Shown: positions 47,831 through 59,410 of the stretch, piece by piece
Layout: each line of letters starts with the position of its first letter
Numbering within the stretch: position 1 is the stretch's first letter
Assembly: GCA_012932865.1 (NCBI GenBank)
Contig: SAXG01000008.1
Span: forward strand, 744,001-808,000
Direction of reading: 5' to 3'
From: Amylostereum areolatum
Lineage: Eukaryota; Basidiomycota; Agaricomycetes; Russulales; Stereaceae
DNA length: 64,000 bases
Notes under the pieces: model-generated
Database searches by the model: none
What the model was told of the DNA's origin: nothing
Seen by the model: the letters and a program-made list of their open reading frames with translations, nothing else
Translations under genes and position numbers: made by a program

Positions 47831-50635
47831 ATGTCATCATCCCACCGCCCAACTCTCGCTTTGGCACCGGCAGTGAACACGACAACGTGCGCCCTTTCTT
47901 TTCCCCGTTCATCCGAGTACTAACGCGCGTTTTAGAGTCGTAACTACCACGACCACAACCACGACATATGCGCCTATTCCTATCCCGCCCCTCCCATCCC
48001 CCCCAGTCATCATAGATTCACAGAAATATCCACTCCTCAATGCACCCCTTCCGGCGTCATTACGCCACTTTCCCCTTGTCTTTCCGAACGGGGCACATGC
48101 CACCTTTCGCGAGAACGACGAGGGTGACGAGTCTATGTTGGAGGAGGAGCTCGTCGGAGGGAAAGGCTGGCGGATGCTACGGAAGGACGAACAGGCGGGT
48201 CCTTCGAAGCCAGTGGGGTTGTTGGAGGCTGTCGAGCGGTATGGGCGGAAGCGATCATACTCGAGCGATGGCATGATGGAAGGTGTCGAGAGTACCGCCG
48301 ACATCGCGACAAACACTCCTCCGCCGCGAAAGAAGGCCAAGGCCGCCCCCCTTCCGAAGATTTCGACAGTGAGCGGTGCAGCACCACCGTCCCCCCTCCC
48401 ATCCCCCCACGGATCCCCGTCACCGCAGAATATTTGGCCCTCCGCGCCGCCAAGTGGCGCGTCATCTCCTCAGCCCAACCTTCCCATCATTCCAGATGCA
48501 TCGCTGTCAACCCTCATGTCCCTCCCATCTCTCCTTTCCCATTTCTCAACCCTCCCGCCATCTCTACAGTCCCATGTTCTCATCACGCTCATGCGACATT
48601 CTACCCTCCCCGTCCTGCGAACCCTACATTCCGTCTTAACGCCCACTCTGGCACGAGATTTCTTCACAACTCTTCCCCCGGAACTGGTCTCGCACATACT
48701 CAGCTTCCTCCCGTTCACCACCATCGTTTGCGCCTCCAAGGTATCCAAATCCTGGCGGGCAATCATCGACTCAGACGGACTGTTATGGAGGGATTTACTC
48801 AGGTACCAGAAACTCTGGCTAGGGGGCGACTCGGAGAAATCGTTCGTAGACGCTCTCCTTCGACGTAGACGAAGGTTGGGTCTAGTCGTCCCGCAAGGGC
48901 TTCCCCTTCCCAACCCATTCAAAATTTTGTTCAAGTCCCGTTATATGACACGCAATCGGTGGATCACCAACCCTCAGCCTAGACACATCTCTTTCCCCGC
49001 ACATGGTCGGTCAGTGGTGACGTGCCTCCTCCTGTCTCGGGGTCGCATCATCTCCGCCTCCGACGACCACTCAATTCACGTTTACTGTCCCACTACTGGC
49101 CAGCAGCTCCTCAACCTCGCTGGCCACGAAGGTGGCGTGTGGGCCCTTGCGGCGACCAAGGACACCCTCGTCAGCGGTTCAACCGACCGGACCGTCCGGA
49201 TTTGGGATCTTTCGACTGGGCGTTGTACGCATATATTTGGTGGACACACTAGCACTGTTCGTTGTCTCGCTATTGTCAAGCCGGAGTGGGTGAATGTCGA
49301 GGACGAACATGGCGTCGTCCACAAGGAGAAGTGGCCTAAGCGACCTCTGATTGTCACCGGAAGCAGGGACCACTCTCTCAGGGTGTGGACGCTCCCCAAG
49401 ACTGGCGAGCCCGAGTATAGGTATTTTGGCGCCGACGAGTCTGACGTAGACCCTGCCGATGTAGGCCTTTCATTTTCACGTTGATCAAGTGGTGTTCTGA
49501 CCTCTGCTTCTTCAGGAGGATGTCGAAGACAACCCGTACCACAGGGCTCATCTCGAAGGTCACGAGCACGCGGTGCGTGCACTGGCTGCTCGGGGCCGCA
49601 CCCTTATTTCTGGCAGTTACGACTCCACGGTCCGCGTATGGGATATCATCACTGGTAACTGCAAATGGGTCCTCGTTGGGCACACTCAGAAAGGTTAGTT
49701 CTAAGCTATGTGAGGCGTCGCTAGGCTCAACCCGCCTTTCCACAGTGTACAGCGTGGTCTTGGACACCATACGGAACCAAGCTTGTTCGGGCTCAATGGA
49801 CGGCACAGTGCGGGTGTGGAACCTCCAAACAGGCGAATGCCAGCACACGCTGACCGGACATACATCGTTGGTCGGTCTTCTCGGACTATCCCCCTCGCAT
49901 CTAGTTTCCGCTGCGGCCGACTCAACGCTCCGTATCTGGGACCCCGAGACAGGAGATGTACGCCACATGCTGGCCGCGCATACTGGTGCCATCACCTGTT
50001 TCCAGCACGATGAGTTCAAGGTCCTAAGCGGGTCGGACGGGACGCTGAAGATGTGGGACGTGCGAGACGGGTCCGTCGTTCGGGACCTTCTGACGAACAT
50101 AGTCGGCGTATGGCAAGTCGTGTTTGAGGGCCGCTGGTGCGTGGCCGCCAGCAATCGACCCGATGCGACCGTGCTGGACGTGTGGGATTTCGGGAATGGC
50201 GAGCAGGATGACGAATGGATCGGGGAGCCGGCGGGCGGCATCTACGATGAGGATGAGACGGAGGATGAAGATGAAGAGATGGAGCAAGCGGATGCGGATG
50301 CGATGGAACAGGACCTCGACATGCCGTCAGAGGGTGACATGCCAGACGACGACGTGGAGCAGTTTGAGCAAGATTCTGACTCTCCACCACCGCCGGATGA
50401 GGCCGAAGAGGACGTCTTTGACTGGGCGCTGGGCGAGGCACTGAACGAGGCGCGGCAGCGTGAAGCGCAGACTTCATCCCGCAATCTTCGCATGTCTACA
50501 AAGGCGGGAAGTAGTGGTGTATCCCGGCTCCGCGTCAACCACCTTCCATCGGCGTCGCGGACGCGTTCGTTACCTGTCCAAGAAGAGACTCCGACGCGGC
50601 CTCGCGCACGGCCTGCTGGGAGTCGTCGTCGTTAA
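47831..50635 (+). CDS. Cdc4/Fbw7-type F-box and WD40 protein (882 aa)
   Basis: Substrate receptor of an SCF ubiquitin ligase, similar to yeast Cdc4, fission yeast Pop1 and human FBXW7, which recognise phosphodegrons. Four exons, 47831-47886, 47936-49460, 49516-49693 and 49746-50635, join in frame. The first exon (MSSSHRPTLALAPAVNTT) is confirmed by its GTGCGC..CTAAC..TTTTAG intron. After a disordered Pro/Ser region with a KKAKAAP stretch comes the F-box (TLPPELVSHILSFLPFTTIV, then KSWRAIIDSDGLLWRDL). WD40 repeats follow: HGRSVVTCLLLSRGRIISAS, LVSGSTDRTVRIWDLSTGRC, GSYDSTVRVWDIITGNC, SGSMDGTVRVWNLQTGEC, SAAADSTLRIWDPETGDV and GSDGTLKMWDV. An acidic tail and a basic C-terminus end the protein. 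No frame errors. Confidence 0.93.
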
Positions 50636-51296
50636 GCGGCGCCGTTCTGTGGCTTGTTTCTTTCGCATATCCTCTGTCGCATATCCGTACGCCTATATAC
50701 GTACGCATCACGGTAACCCCGTATCTCATTCTCACATTATGACTTTCCTTCTCCGCCCTCACGTACCACACTCATCCTACTCAGCATCACCTACCCTTGT
50801 TCCCCCGGTTCCCGCACGACCTTCGCATTGTGTCATGGCTCCTGTACTTTCTTTCCCATCCATCTATCATCGCGGTGTTTTATTAGTGATCATTTAACGT
50901 CCTCGCGGGTGGAATGTCGTTTGTCGTGTTCAGCAAGTTTCCTGTAGCTGGTGTTGTGCGAATCTGTCATATGGACGGTAATTTCAGTGTATTTCTACTT
51001 GACATGGATAGATATCTCCTTCCCTCACCCCTCTTTCTTTCGGACTTTTCGTATCCTAACTTAGTGTACACGGCAGCGGTGGTACTGGTAGTGATTTGCC
51101 TTGCGATCTTCAAACGTGTGCTGCGAATGGGGTGATATGTTATGCAGCCTTTGTTTACGCATCTGGCATGCATTTATGTTTCTCCCCGCAGGTACATATG
51201 TACATAGGACGGTGAGATGATTTCGACTGGAGTGGGTAGAGTAATCAGTACTAACTGAGTGATGCATTGCTGGCTACCCCACAGTGTACACCGCCC
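50636..51296. other. 3' flank of the Cdc4-like gene; no gene seen
   Basis: T-rich sequence with several TATA-like motifs and no supported coding frame. It probably includes the 3' untranslated region. Confidence 0.35.
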
Positions 51297-51345
51297 TAGA
51301 ACTCGTCGAAGTCCGAGAACCCGAACAGCGCCTCTTTTGCGGGAG
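51297..51345 (-). CDS. Possible last exon of a leftward gene
   Basis: Read leftwards, the sequence encodes PPAKEALFGFSDFDEF followed by TAG at 51297-51299. The short acidic, aromatic end with a GFSDFDEF pattern looks like a genuine conserved C-terminus, and a CCGCAAAAG-type acceptor lies just before it. Exons further upstream (51350-52080, leftward) could not be assembled: that interval is pyrimidine-rich and has a candidate start near 52025 (MSSSQSQSHLC). No family is named. Confidence 0.3.
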
Positions 51346-52351
51346 GAAGGGTGGAAGAATGGTTGAATCGAGAAAGGGAAACAGACGCAGATGGATGATC
51401 ACCCCACGGGATGCTGGCTCAAGTTAGAACCACGATTTCGGGCGAGATATTGCAGGACGTCCGTATGGGGGAGGAGAGGTGGTATCTGAAGTCTCTCGCT
51501 CCGTGACAGGGGAGACGGTTCGACTTCGGGCTGGCGTTGAGCATGGGATGGAAAATTAAAAACACCGAGGTGAGGAAGACGTGGGTTTGATTGGGTGGGA
51601 GGGAAGGGAGGGAAGAGCGTGAGCAAGTGAAGGCCTAGAAAGGTTTCGGAAAGTAGCGTTGGGATGGAGGGTTGGCGCTAAGGAAGTTTTCAGAGAACTT
51701 TGATTTCTGGTCTGGGCATGGTGTCGGCGTGAGTGTGGCGGGGGTGGGGGATCTCGGTGGCTATGGACAATGGGGAACAGCAAAGACAAAAATAGGTATC
51801 CAGTACGTGTCTGATGTCCTGTCAGTGTGAGCTGGGTATTGACAGTGACTTACATCTTGCCAGTGATGGGAAGCGGGCCGCGCGCGACGCGGGGCCGTGA
51901 TTATAGTTGCGGAGACTCGTGATAGAAGAAGCAATTAGACGAAAGTTAGGTTGTGGGGACCAGTGCGAGACGAGGGGATATGGGGCGGGCATACAGAGAT
52001 GAGATTGAGATTGAGATGAAGACAAAGGCGAAGGTTGGAATCTCGGCCGTTTCAGTTTGTGTGGGAGTCGCAGGATTTCGCTTCCGCAGAAGACATGACG
52101 TCCAGGTGTTTGGCTGTTGGTAAGAAGACCAGGGAAGGGATGATCAACCGTACAAGGGGGTTATCAAATGTTGTGTGGCAGAGGCACGCTGCCATGCATT
52201 AAGTTGAGGATACAACACACATGTGGGTGTACAGCAAGGTAAAATACAATCAAGGAATGTCATCTGGCTAAGTTAGAGCATGGATGTGGTGCAAACTATA
52301 AGATTACATACCTCGAAAAAAACAGATAGCGGTATGTAGCAGATGAGGAGA
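51346..52351. other. Unresolved stretch, perhaps introns or leader of the leftward gene
   Basis: On the minus strand this stretch is pyrimidine-rich, giving Ser/Pro/His-rich open frames without domains. It may hold the rest of the gene whose C-terminus appears at 51297. Nothing firm is seen. Confidence 0.3.
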
Positions 52352-53173
52352 CTAAGCAATTCGAGCCTTGTGTATTTTAACGTCCTCCCGTGGACTAAAA
52401 TGTGACAAAACAGTCAGTCAACAATCGTTCATTGAGAGAGATTGAACGTACCGATCTTGACCATCGACAGCCACCGCCCCCAGCCGCTGCAATACCCGCA
52501 TACCTGAGCTCACGCGTCCGAAGATGGTGTGTTTGCTGTCCAAGTAGGGCGTAGGGGCAAGCGTGAGGAAGAACTGAGAACCTAAGGAATGAATGGTGAT
52601 TGTATGTGAGATTACGGACTTTGAATACAAGACGGGACGGGAACGGTAATGAATGGCGGAAGCTGAAGAGGATGTGGCGACCTACCGTTGGTATTGGGTC
52701 CTGAGTTGGCCATAGCAAGGATACCTGCGCCGGTGAAACGCAGCTCGGGATGTATTTCGTCCTCGCTGTGAACAAAAGAGACGCGATGAGCGCGTGACAT
52801 GAGGAATGGGCGACAGTAAAACTCACAATTTCTGGCCATATATGCTTGTTCCTCCACGCCCGGTACCCGTCGGGTCTCCGCCTTGTACCATGAAGTCCTT
52901 CGAGTCTCGGTGTCAGTCGCTTATCATGTTTGCCGTGATCGCATGTCCTACCGCTATGATGCGATGGAAAACGACACCGTTGTAATAGCCCCGCTTGGCC
53001 AGCTCAGCGAAGTTTTGGCACGTCTGTTTTCGATACAAAGTTAGAGTTGGGTGAAGGAATGGGAATAGGGAGAACCGTACGCGGGGAGCATGTTGCCAGT
53101 AGAGTTCGAGCTGGACGTCACCCAAGCTGGTCTCGAGCACAACCGACTCGGAGGCTCCTGTGGCTGTGGACAT
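52352..53173 (-). CDS. Spliceosomal cyclophilin PPIL1-like, peptidyl-prolyl isomerase
   Basis: Single-domain cyclophilin of about 165 residues, closest in pattern to PPIL1 (CypL1), which is recruited to the activated spliceosome through SKIP/Prp45. The start is ATG 53173 ([20 protein letters not shown]), chosen because it matches the family's short N-terminus; the upstream in-frame ATG at 53278 would add an unusual extension. Blocks: [100 protein letters not shown], and the end [13 protein letters not shown] with TAG 52352-52354. Catalytic Arg (FHR), Phe and Gln (FMVQGG) are present. The position equal to cyclophilin A Trp121 is Tyr here (TPYLDSKH), which would weaken cyclosporin binding. About five short introns. 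Confidence 0.93.
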
Positions 53174-53280
53174 GGCAGTCGCAAGGAAAGAAATGAGGTT
53201 GAGACAGAGAGATTCTCGGCGCGTAACCGTGATTTGCACGTGCTGACCCTCCTTACCCTCTCCCTTCATCGTCGCCACCG
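53174..53280. promoter_or_regulatory. 107-bp bidirectional promoter PPIL1 / PGS1
   Basis: The start codons of the cyclophilin (leftward) and the PGS1 gene (rightward) are only 107 bases apart. The spacer is C/T-rich towards PGS1 and has no TATA box. Confidence 0.5.
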
Positions 53281-55049
53281 ATGCTGGCGATTACTCGTCG
53301 ATGTCTCGCGTTCCGTCGAGCGCAAGCACTTAGGGCTCATTCAACTCGCGTAATATCGACCTCCTCATTTCGCCCTTGCCTCCGTGACTTTGCCTTGTCT
53401 TTAGCAAGGAAGCAACCGTGCTTCGCTGTCGCGCCAGAGCGCGTCCGGGTCCTCACTCAACCTCATGATTTCTACACTACACTTCTGGTGAGGTTGTCCC
53501 TGGTCCATCACTCTTCCTTCTGACGCGATGTAGGACATGATTCGTGGCGCCCAACGCAGGATATTTCTCTCCTCTCTGTACATCGGGTCTTCAGAACACG
53601 AACTAGTCAGCACTCCCTCTCTTCTTCCAGTTCTTGCGTTGGTTGAAATGGCATCAACAGATAACAACATTACATGATGCTCTAATTCGAAACCCTTTCC
53701 TTCAACTCTACCTTCAGCTTGACCTGAACCGATCTACGCGACCGGGCGCGTCTTCGACCACCACTCTTCTCCAACCACTCCTCCAAAACTTTCCAGATCG
53801 CGTCCATGTGTCCCTATTCCGCAGTCCTAAACTTAAGGGACTGATGGCACGTCTCGTACCACCACGGTTCAATGAAGGTTGGGGAACATGGCATGCCAAA
53901 ATCTACGGTGCGGATGACAATGTGATGATCAGCGGGTGAGTAAGTGCATTCTCCCCTTCTATCCATTCCGGAGCCATCTAATCGCCTTACGTGCAGCGCT
54001 AATCTCAACAAATCATACTTTACCGACCGTCAGGATCGTTACTTGCACTTCTCGGCCGAGCCCGCTATGGCAAATTATTGCCTGGCCTTCCTCGAAACTG
54101 CATCCGGGTTTTCCTACCGTTTGTTACCTCCGTCCGGCAACGGTCCGTCTACTCCAACATGGACGAATCCTACGATGCACCCACATAGCATTGAACCACA
54201 CGCGGGCAAGGCTTTTGCTACCCTCCAAAGTGTAAGTCGGCGAGTCGCGAGAGCTAAGACTGAAAGCGAGGTACTTGTATTTCCGATCATTCAAGCTGGT
54301 CAGTTTGGTATACGCGAAGAAGAGGAGTGTTTGAACTCCTTGTTCGACCATCTGGCGGCGACAAAGTCCGACACACGGCCCTGTTTGAACCTCACGAGCG
54401 GATACTTTGGGCTCTACAAACCGTACCAGGATCGCATTCTCAGTACCTCCGTTGACACAAGGATTATATGTGCAAGTCCTAAGGTTCCTTTCTCTCTCTC
54501 GTGGTATACCGGTGTGCATGTGCTGATTCATGTACAGGCGAACGGGTTTTACGGTTCGCGGGGTCTTTCTGGAAGAATCCCCGAGGGCTACACTTTACTC
54601 GAGCAACGCTTCATGCGTGCCGTTGGTAGGGAGGGCAAAAGTTGTCTCCCCAGTGCTAGACATCATGAAGAAGGATCCAACGTTGAACTCAGCGAATGGC
54701 AAAAAGACGGCTGGACATATCATGCCAAGGGTACGTTCCCTCCTTGCTAGGCACCGAGCCACCAATATACTCAACGATCGATTGTTCTCATTCAGGCATA
54801 TGGGTATCTCCAACCCCTACCACTCCTCCGGAGCTCACTGTTTTTGGCTCTACGAACCTGAACTCCCGATCCGCGCACCTTGACACTGAACTTTCCTTCA
54901 TCCTTCTCACGTCGGCCGCTTCCCTCCGCCAGAAACTGCATGAAGAGCTGCAAGGTCTTCGCGCGCACGCCATCCCATGGCGGGGTGCCGAACGACGTGT
55001 ACGGCTGGGAACAAAGGCCTTGGTGGGGATGGTGGGCGGGATGTTATGA
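53281..55049 (+). CDS. PGS1: PGS1, CDP-diacylglycerol--glycerol-3-phosphate phosphatidyltransferase
   Basis: Mitochondrial enzyme that makes phosphatidylglycerophosphate, the first committed step to phosphatidylglycerol and cardiolipin. ATG 53281 starts a basic presequence (MLAITRRCLAFRRAQALRAH). Then come FYTTLLDMIRGAQRRIFLSS, LYIGSSEHEL, LQLYLQLDLNRSTRPG, and the first phospholipase D-type motif HAKIYGADDNVMISGANLNK (HxKx4D). Further blocks are SYFTDRQDRYLHFS, LTSGYFGLYKPYQD, NGFYGSRGLSGRIPEGYTLL, and the second motif HAKGIWVSP with LTVFGSTNLNSRSAHLDTEL. The end is RVRLGTKALVGMVGGML. Six or so exons join without frame error, including a 53602-53660 intron that restores EHEL-ITTLHDAL. Length and order match the family. 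Confidence 0.95.
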
Positions 55050-55580
55050 GGACACATGGCACTACGGTGTCTTTCGATGAATGGCGGTCGTTCGAAAACG
55101 AAGGCTGACATACAGTCATCGATGCATTTTACGGCCGGGTCTTCAGAGCTTCATTGGTCCTCGAGCTGTTGACGTTGTCGGTGACTTTTACGTGTGACCT
55201 CGAGACCGTGGTACATCGTACTTCTTGCAGTTGTACAGCGCGCCGAACGGTTCGGGGCCATTCGTGAAATCATATTACGCGTCTCCACTCACAATCAATG
55301 TACTGATTTCTTGTGCGTCGTGTGGTTCGAAGGTCTAAAATAAATGTTCGGAGACGAAGTCGTACGCCGCCGAGAAGAGGAATAGAGTGTGTAGACACTA
55401 GATAGTACTGAGCACTGATCATAGCGGTAGAAGATAGGCTCTCGCACTTCTCAGTATGTCAGATGGTTTACACAGTGGGATTCTAAGCTGCACTCCCACC
55501 CTTCCCGCCCAACGGGGGTACGCACCCGGCTGAGTCTCCGACAGTCGAGAGTAACGAGCCACGCAAATGGTGAGCCTCGC
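55050..55580. other. Convergent 3' flanks of PGS1 and DTD1
   Basis: 531 bases between two converging genes, with no coding pattern; presumably both 3' untranslated regions. Confidence 0.45.
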
Positions 55581-56679
55581 TCACGGCGCATTCCCTCGGT
55601 TCTGTGGTTCCACTGACTCGGGCTCGGCTTCGGGCGCAAAAGCAGGAGGTGCTTCTGAAGTTAGAGAGGAGGGGGGAGGTTGGGACCTATGTAGAGTACC
55701 CCTGGCCGCCTTGCGCTTGTCCAAGGTCGGGGCGACGTATTCAAATTTGCGAGAGTCTAGAGTGAAAGTGACGGGGCCCTACGAGTCGATGAGAAACCAT
55801 TAATCAAGGTTGGAGGACGGGAAAGATGAGGCTGTATATCATGGACGGCGAGTGTATCCGAGACTAGTGCAAAGAGGGACATATACCTCGTTGGTCAAAG
55901 AAACGTTCATCATTGCGCCAAAACGACCGTCTGCGGGACCGATGTTGCGTGAGATAGGTGGATAGGTTATATTTTGGTGGAGAGGGGTTGGTGGGAGTCA
56001 AGGGGTAAGGCTTAGGGAAGGGCCGGCGGCAGCATTACCTTTGATTTTATCGGCAGGATAGAGCGAGCGCATCTTGTCGAGGAAGGAGATGTACATCGCA
56101 CGGGATTGGTCGCTGGGCTACCCGATATACAACCAGGGTTGGAAACCCGTCAGATCTCTGCGGGGAAAGATAAACGAGGGATGAGAGTACCATCGCGCGG
56201 TGGAAGTCGGGTTTGTTGCCTTTCGAAGTGTTGGCCATGAGCGTGAACTGGGAGACGCAGAGAATTTCGCCGCCGACGTCCTTGACGTTTGCTTTCCACA
56301 TCGAGCCAGCGGCATCTTCGAAGACACGCAGTGTCAATCTGTGTCTCTCTTTCTGAGATGTGCCGTATCTATGCATCGGCACCTATACAGTGATACGCAC
56401 ATCTTTTTGGACAGGACGTCGATGTCGGCGGAGGTATCATCTATACTGGAGTTCGGTTCTATCCCGAGGATGGATGATAATGTGGAATGCGAATACGTAC
56501 CTCCACCTATACCAACAAGAATCATAAGACCTCGAGAGATCTGGGAGACGATTTCGTTGTCCACTGGGCGAAGACGTTCACTTAGTATTAAACGATAACA
56601 AAGAGATAGTAAGATCAGCCAGTGGTTGAGAAGCACCTATCACTGAAGCAGAGAGTACGCGCTGAACGACCACTCTCAT
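55581..56679 (-). CDS. DTD1: D-aminoacyl-tRNA deacylase (DTD1)
   Basis: Proofreading enzyme that removes D-amino acids (and glycine mischarged on tRNA-Ala) from tRNAs. It starts at ATG 56679 with [32 protein letters not shown] follows, then [35 protein letters not shown] and [20 protein letters not shown]. The catalytic SQFTL motif is present. Next are PDFHRAM and [20 protein letters not shown], then [20 protein letters not shown] with the chirality-sensing GP dipeptide (NEGPVT). A fungal C-terminal extension rich in Pro and Glu ends RGNAP with TGA at 55581-55583. Several introns are visible; the first junction (SAS to VDNE) is one base off with canonical splice sites, so its exact donor is uncertain. 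Confidence 0.94.
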
Positions 56680-56954
56680 GTTCTTCTTGTTTGGCTATAA
56701 AGTTGAAGTACGCTGGTGAAAGAAGAAGTTGATTCTATAGTGGTCGAAACAAGTCGGGTGAGAGCAGCCTCTAAGTAAGTTTCAGAAAATATAGGCGGCG
56801 CGGAGCGGCCGAGTTCCCCGGACTTGCTTCCTCAGCCGACTTCAGTTCACCCCATCAGCATCAACCTCTCTGCATTCTCCCCCGACCTCTCTTCGTCGTG
56901 TACAACGACGACGACAACGTCAGCTCTGGCACATATTGCTCGTTGACCGGTGCA
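56680..56954. promoter_or_regulatory. Divergent promoter region DTD1 / Asi-like gene
   Basis: 275 bases between the two start codons. A CGGCGCGGAGCGGCCG GC-rich block near 56795-56810 is the only conspicuous element. Confidence 0.4.
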
Positions 56955-59410
56955 ATGAGCGTTCCCCTCGATCACGCCGCTGCCGCCAATGCCCTCGCCC
57001 CACCGCCATCCTCCTCGTTCAACGTCTCCTTCAGCCTGGACTTCAATCCCTTGATCAATTTCGCTGACCGAGTGGTCAGTCTCCTCAAATACCATGGCTC
57101 CCGCTTTGGCATGAGATATATGCAACCAGTATCACAAGATATCGCGCTTGGAGAGGCCCCGTTTTTGGCAACGCGCAGGGAACGTTCGCCATCTTTTGGA
57201 CTCACACCCACGCCCTCCCCGTGGGCGTTCTTCTTGTCGGGATATGTTCTCGTTCTGTTTGTTATGGTGAGCCGTTTGTCTCCGTTATCTAGTAGTGTTT
57301 AATGACCCTTGGCAGACGGTCTTGCTCACTCGCGTGCAACACATCGTTGTACCGTCTCGTCATCGCCTCCACTCCCACCCGCCACGACTGTTCTCGAGAC
57401 GAATGTTATTCCTTCGTCCAGTTTACAATCTTTTTCTTCCAATCGACACAAAGTCGGCCTTCACGCGCACGCTCTTCCGCTTGCCAACATTATACTATCT
57501 CCTCAAGTACCTCGGGATATGGACCACCGTTTTGTTGCAGACTTCGGGTTCAATCCCCAACATTCAGTGGGAGTGGGTCAAATCGATCGATCATTACGTG
57601 GGACATTTGGAGATGGAGGATATATGTTGGAGGACATACCTATCCGTTTGCGCTGCCTGTTTTACCGGCGCCTTCATGAGAGGTTTAGACGGAGGCGGCA
57701 CGGCTAATAATTCGCCATTCAACCTGGTGCGTAACATTCGAAATGTCCTCAGAAGATATATCCTCATGGTGGTCGTATAGTTCAGCTACGCGTTTGCGTT
57801 ACATGCGTATTCATTCTCTATGACGCACGTCGTAAAGCCAGAAGGGCTGCCGTCCCGGCCTGACGTGCATATAATACTGGTCATGATACTCCCTCTCGCC
57901 CAGGTGTGTGCCGGCAGTTTTGTCTCATACACATCCGCTCATCCATGTTGCAGCTCTGCATGATCCATATGATGGGTATCAAGCGCGCATGGACCAATCA
58001 TCGGCTCCTACCCACCACTGTCTGCTCCTTACTCGGGCTTTTCCATTTCTCCTACGTCGTCCTGACTTACCCGGCGCGATATCCCATCATCAATTACACG
58101 TCTGCCGCCTTTGAAGCAACACTTGCTCTCGTGATTGTAGTCACCTTCACTCTCAACGCTCTCACCCAGATCCTACTCGATGGTGCCCTAACACGCCCGC
58201 TCGTCGGACACGCAGCTTTCATCTCGCCGCGCGGCGACGAGGATTTCTCTGTCGTATTGCTCCGTGTTGGTATCGCAAGCCTCGAAGCAACCTCCATTGC
58301 AGGCCTCGGAAATGAACTTGGGGGCGTCCCCTTTGCCGCACCAGCCGCTCATCAACCCTCTCCGTATTTTGGTGAGGTTGAGCTCAACCGTTCCTGCATC
58401 GCATCCCTTACGCAAGGCGCCGGCCCTCACGGTACTCTGCGTGGCTTCGCCAACGAAGTGCGCACGGTTAAGGTTGCCAACGTGAATCAAGACCCATGGA
58501 TCCAGACGGTGTACTTGAAGGAGTTGGCCACGTTTGGGAAAGCGGTATGGAAATTTCTGAGGGGATTTGGGATGATGGTGTGGAGGTTTGTGAGAAGGGA
58601 GCAGGTGTTTCCTCATGCAAAGTTACCCGCCAAAGACAGGACAACACCGGAAAGCAACATAGGAAGTGACGTGGTGGAAGTAATCAGGCGCAGTGGGGTG
58701 GCTGAAGAAGACGATGGCACATACCGACGTTTCCTGGCGGGTGACGTCCTCAGCGACGACGACGAGGATTTTGTCCCAAGGGAAGTCTCCCTTCCTCCGG
58801 ACTTTGACGATGAAGATTTCGAGGACGACGACCTGGCCAGCGACGCAGGTTCCGACGATCAGGATGGTCCTGCAGCATATACGACGCTTGCTGCCACAGC
58901 AATGACGACCGCATCCGCACCTGTGCTGCTCGCACACATGTCAAGCCCGGAAGCCGCACTCACGCGTCGTACTTATCGGCAGCTCTCTACGCCGTCAGAA
59001 CATCATTCCCCAGAAGATCGCACTGAACCGACTTGGCACGATGTCGTGCACGCTCGTCGGGAGGACATCGCGCGGAAATTGTGTAGCGGGGAGTTCGGAG
59101 GAGAGGCGGCGGATAGTCGGAAGGCGTGTGTGATCTGCACGGTGGAGGAGAGACAGATCATCTGCTGGCCATGCCGGGAAGTACTCCGGTTGCCCGTCCT
59201 TGGTGACCGAATGCTGATTTGCCTCGCTCTAACAGATGTCTCGCACTATGCGAAGACTGTAGGGAGAACCTTGCGTCTCGGACCAAGCCATCGAAGCATA
59301 CATGCCCCTGCTGCCGTCGGTCGTACGTTTGCATCTTCATCTCGTATGCGTGGCAGAGGCTCATAGTCGGTCACAGAGTTGAGGGATTCTCTAGGATATA
59401 CATTCCTTGA
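56955..59410 (+). CDS. Asi1/Asi3-like multi-pass membrane RING ubiquitin ligase
   Basis: ATG 56955 (MSVPLDHAAAANAL) to TGA 59408-59410. Hydrophobic spans follow one another: WAFFLSGYVLVLFVM, LPTLYYLLKYLGIWTTVLL, HIILVMILPLAQLCMIHM, VCSLLGLFHFSYVVL and ATLALVIVVTFTLNALTQIL. Then comes a long acidic segment (FDDEDFEDDDLASDAGSDDQ) and a C-terminal RING: ACVICTVEERQIICWPCRCL, ALCEDCRENLAS, HTCPCCRRSVEGFSRIYIP. The Cys pattern and the very C-terminal GFSRIYIP match yeast Asi1/Asi3, RING ligases of the inner nuclear membrane that degrade misplaced membrane proteins and Stp1/Stp2. Exons join cleanly except that the intron interrupting the RING (59177-59235) begins GG instead of GT. Localisation is inferred from family. 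Confidence 0.85.
59177..59235 (+). other. Intron with degenerate 5' splice site (GG..AG)
   Basis: To keep the invariant RING sequence PCRCLALCEDC, the exon must end TGCCG and resume at ATGTCTCGC. The intervening 59 bases start GGAAGTACTCC where a normal donor would be GTAAGTACTCC, and end CTAACAG. One substitution at 59178 (G for T) explains it: a sequencing error, a real splice-site mutation, or a rare GG-AG intron. Confidence 0.55.

Noticed and set aside
48135..49484. A shorter start for the Cdc4-like gene at the internal ATG 48135
   Set aside because: An upstream exon (47831-47886) with a good GTGCGC donor, CTAAC branch and TTTTAG acceptor extends the same frame; the internal Met is preceded by in-frame coding sequence.
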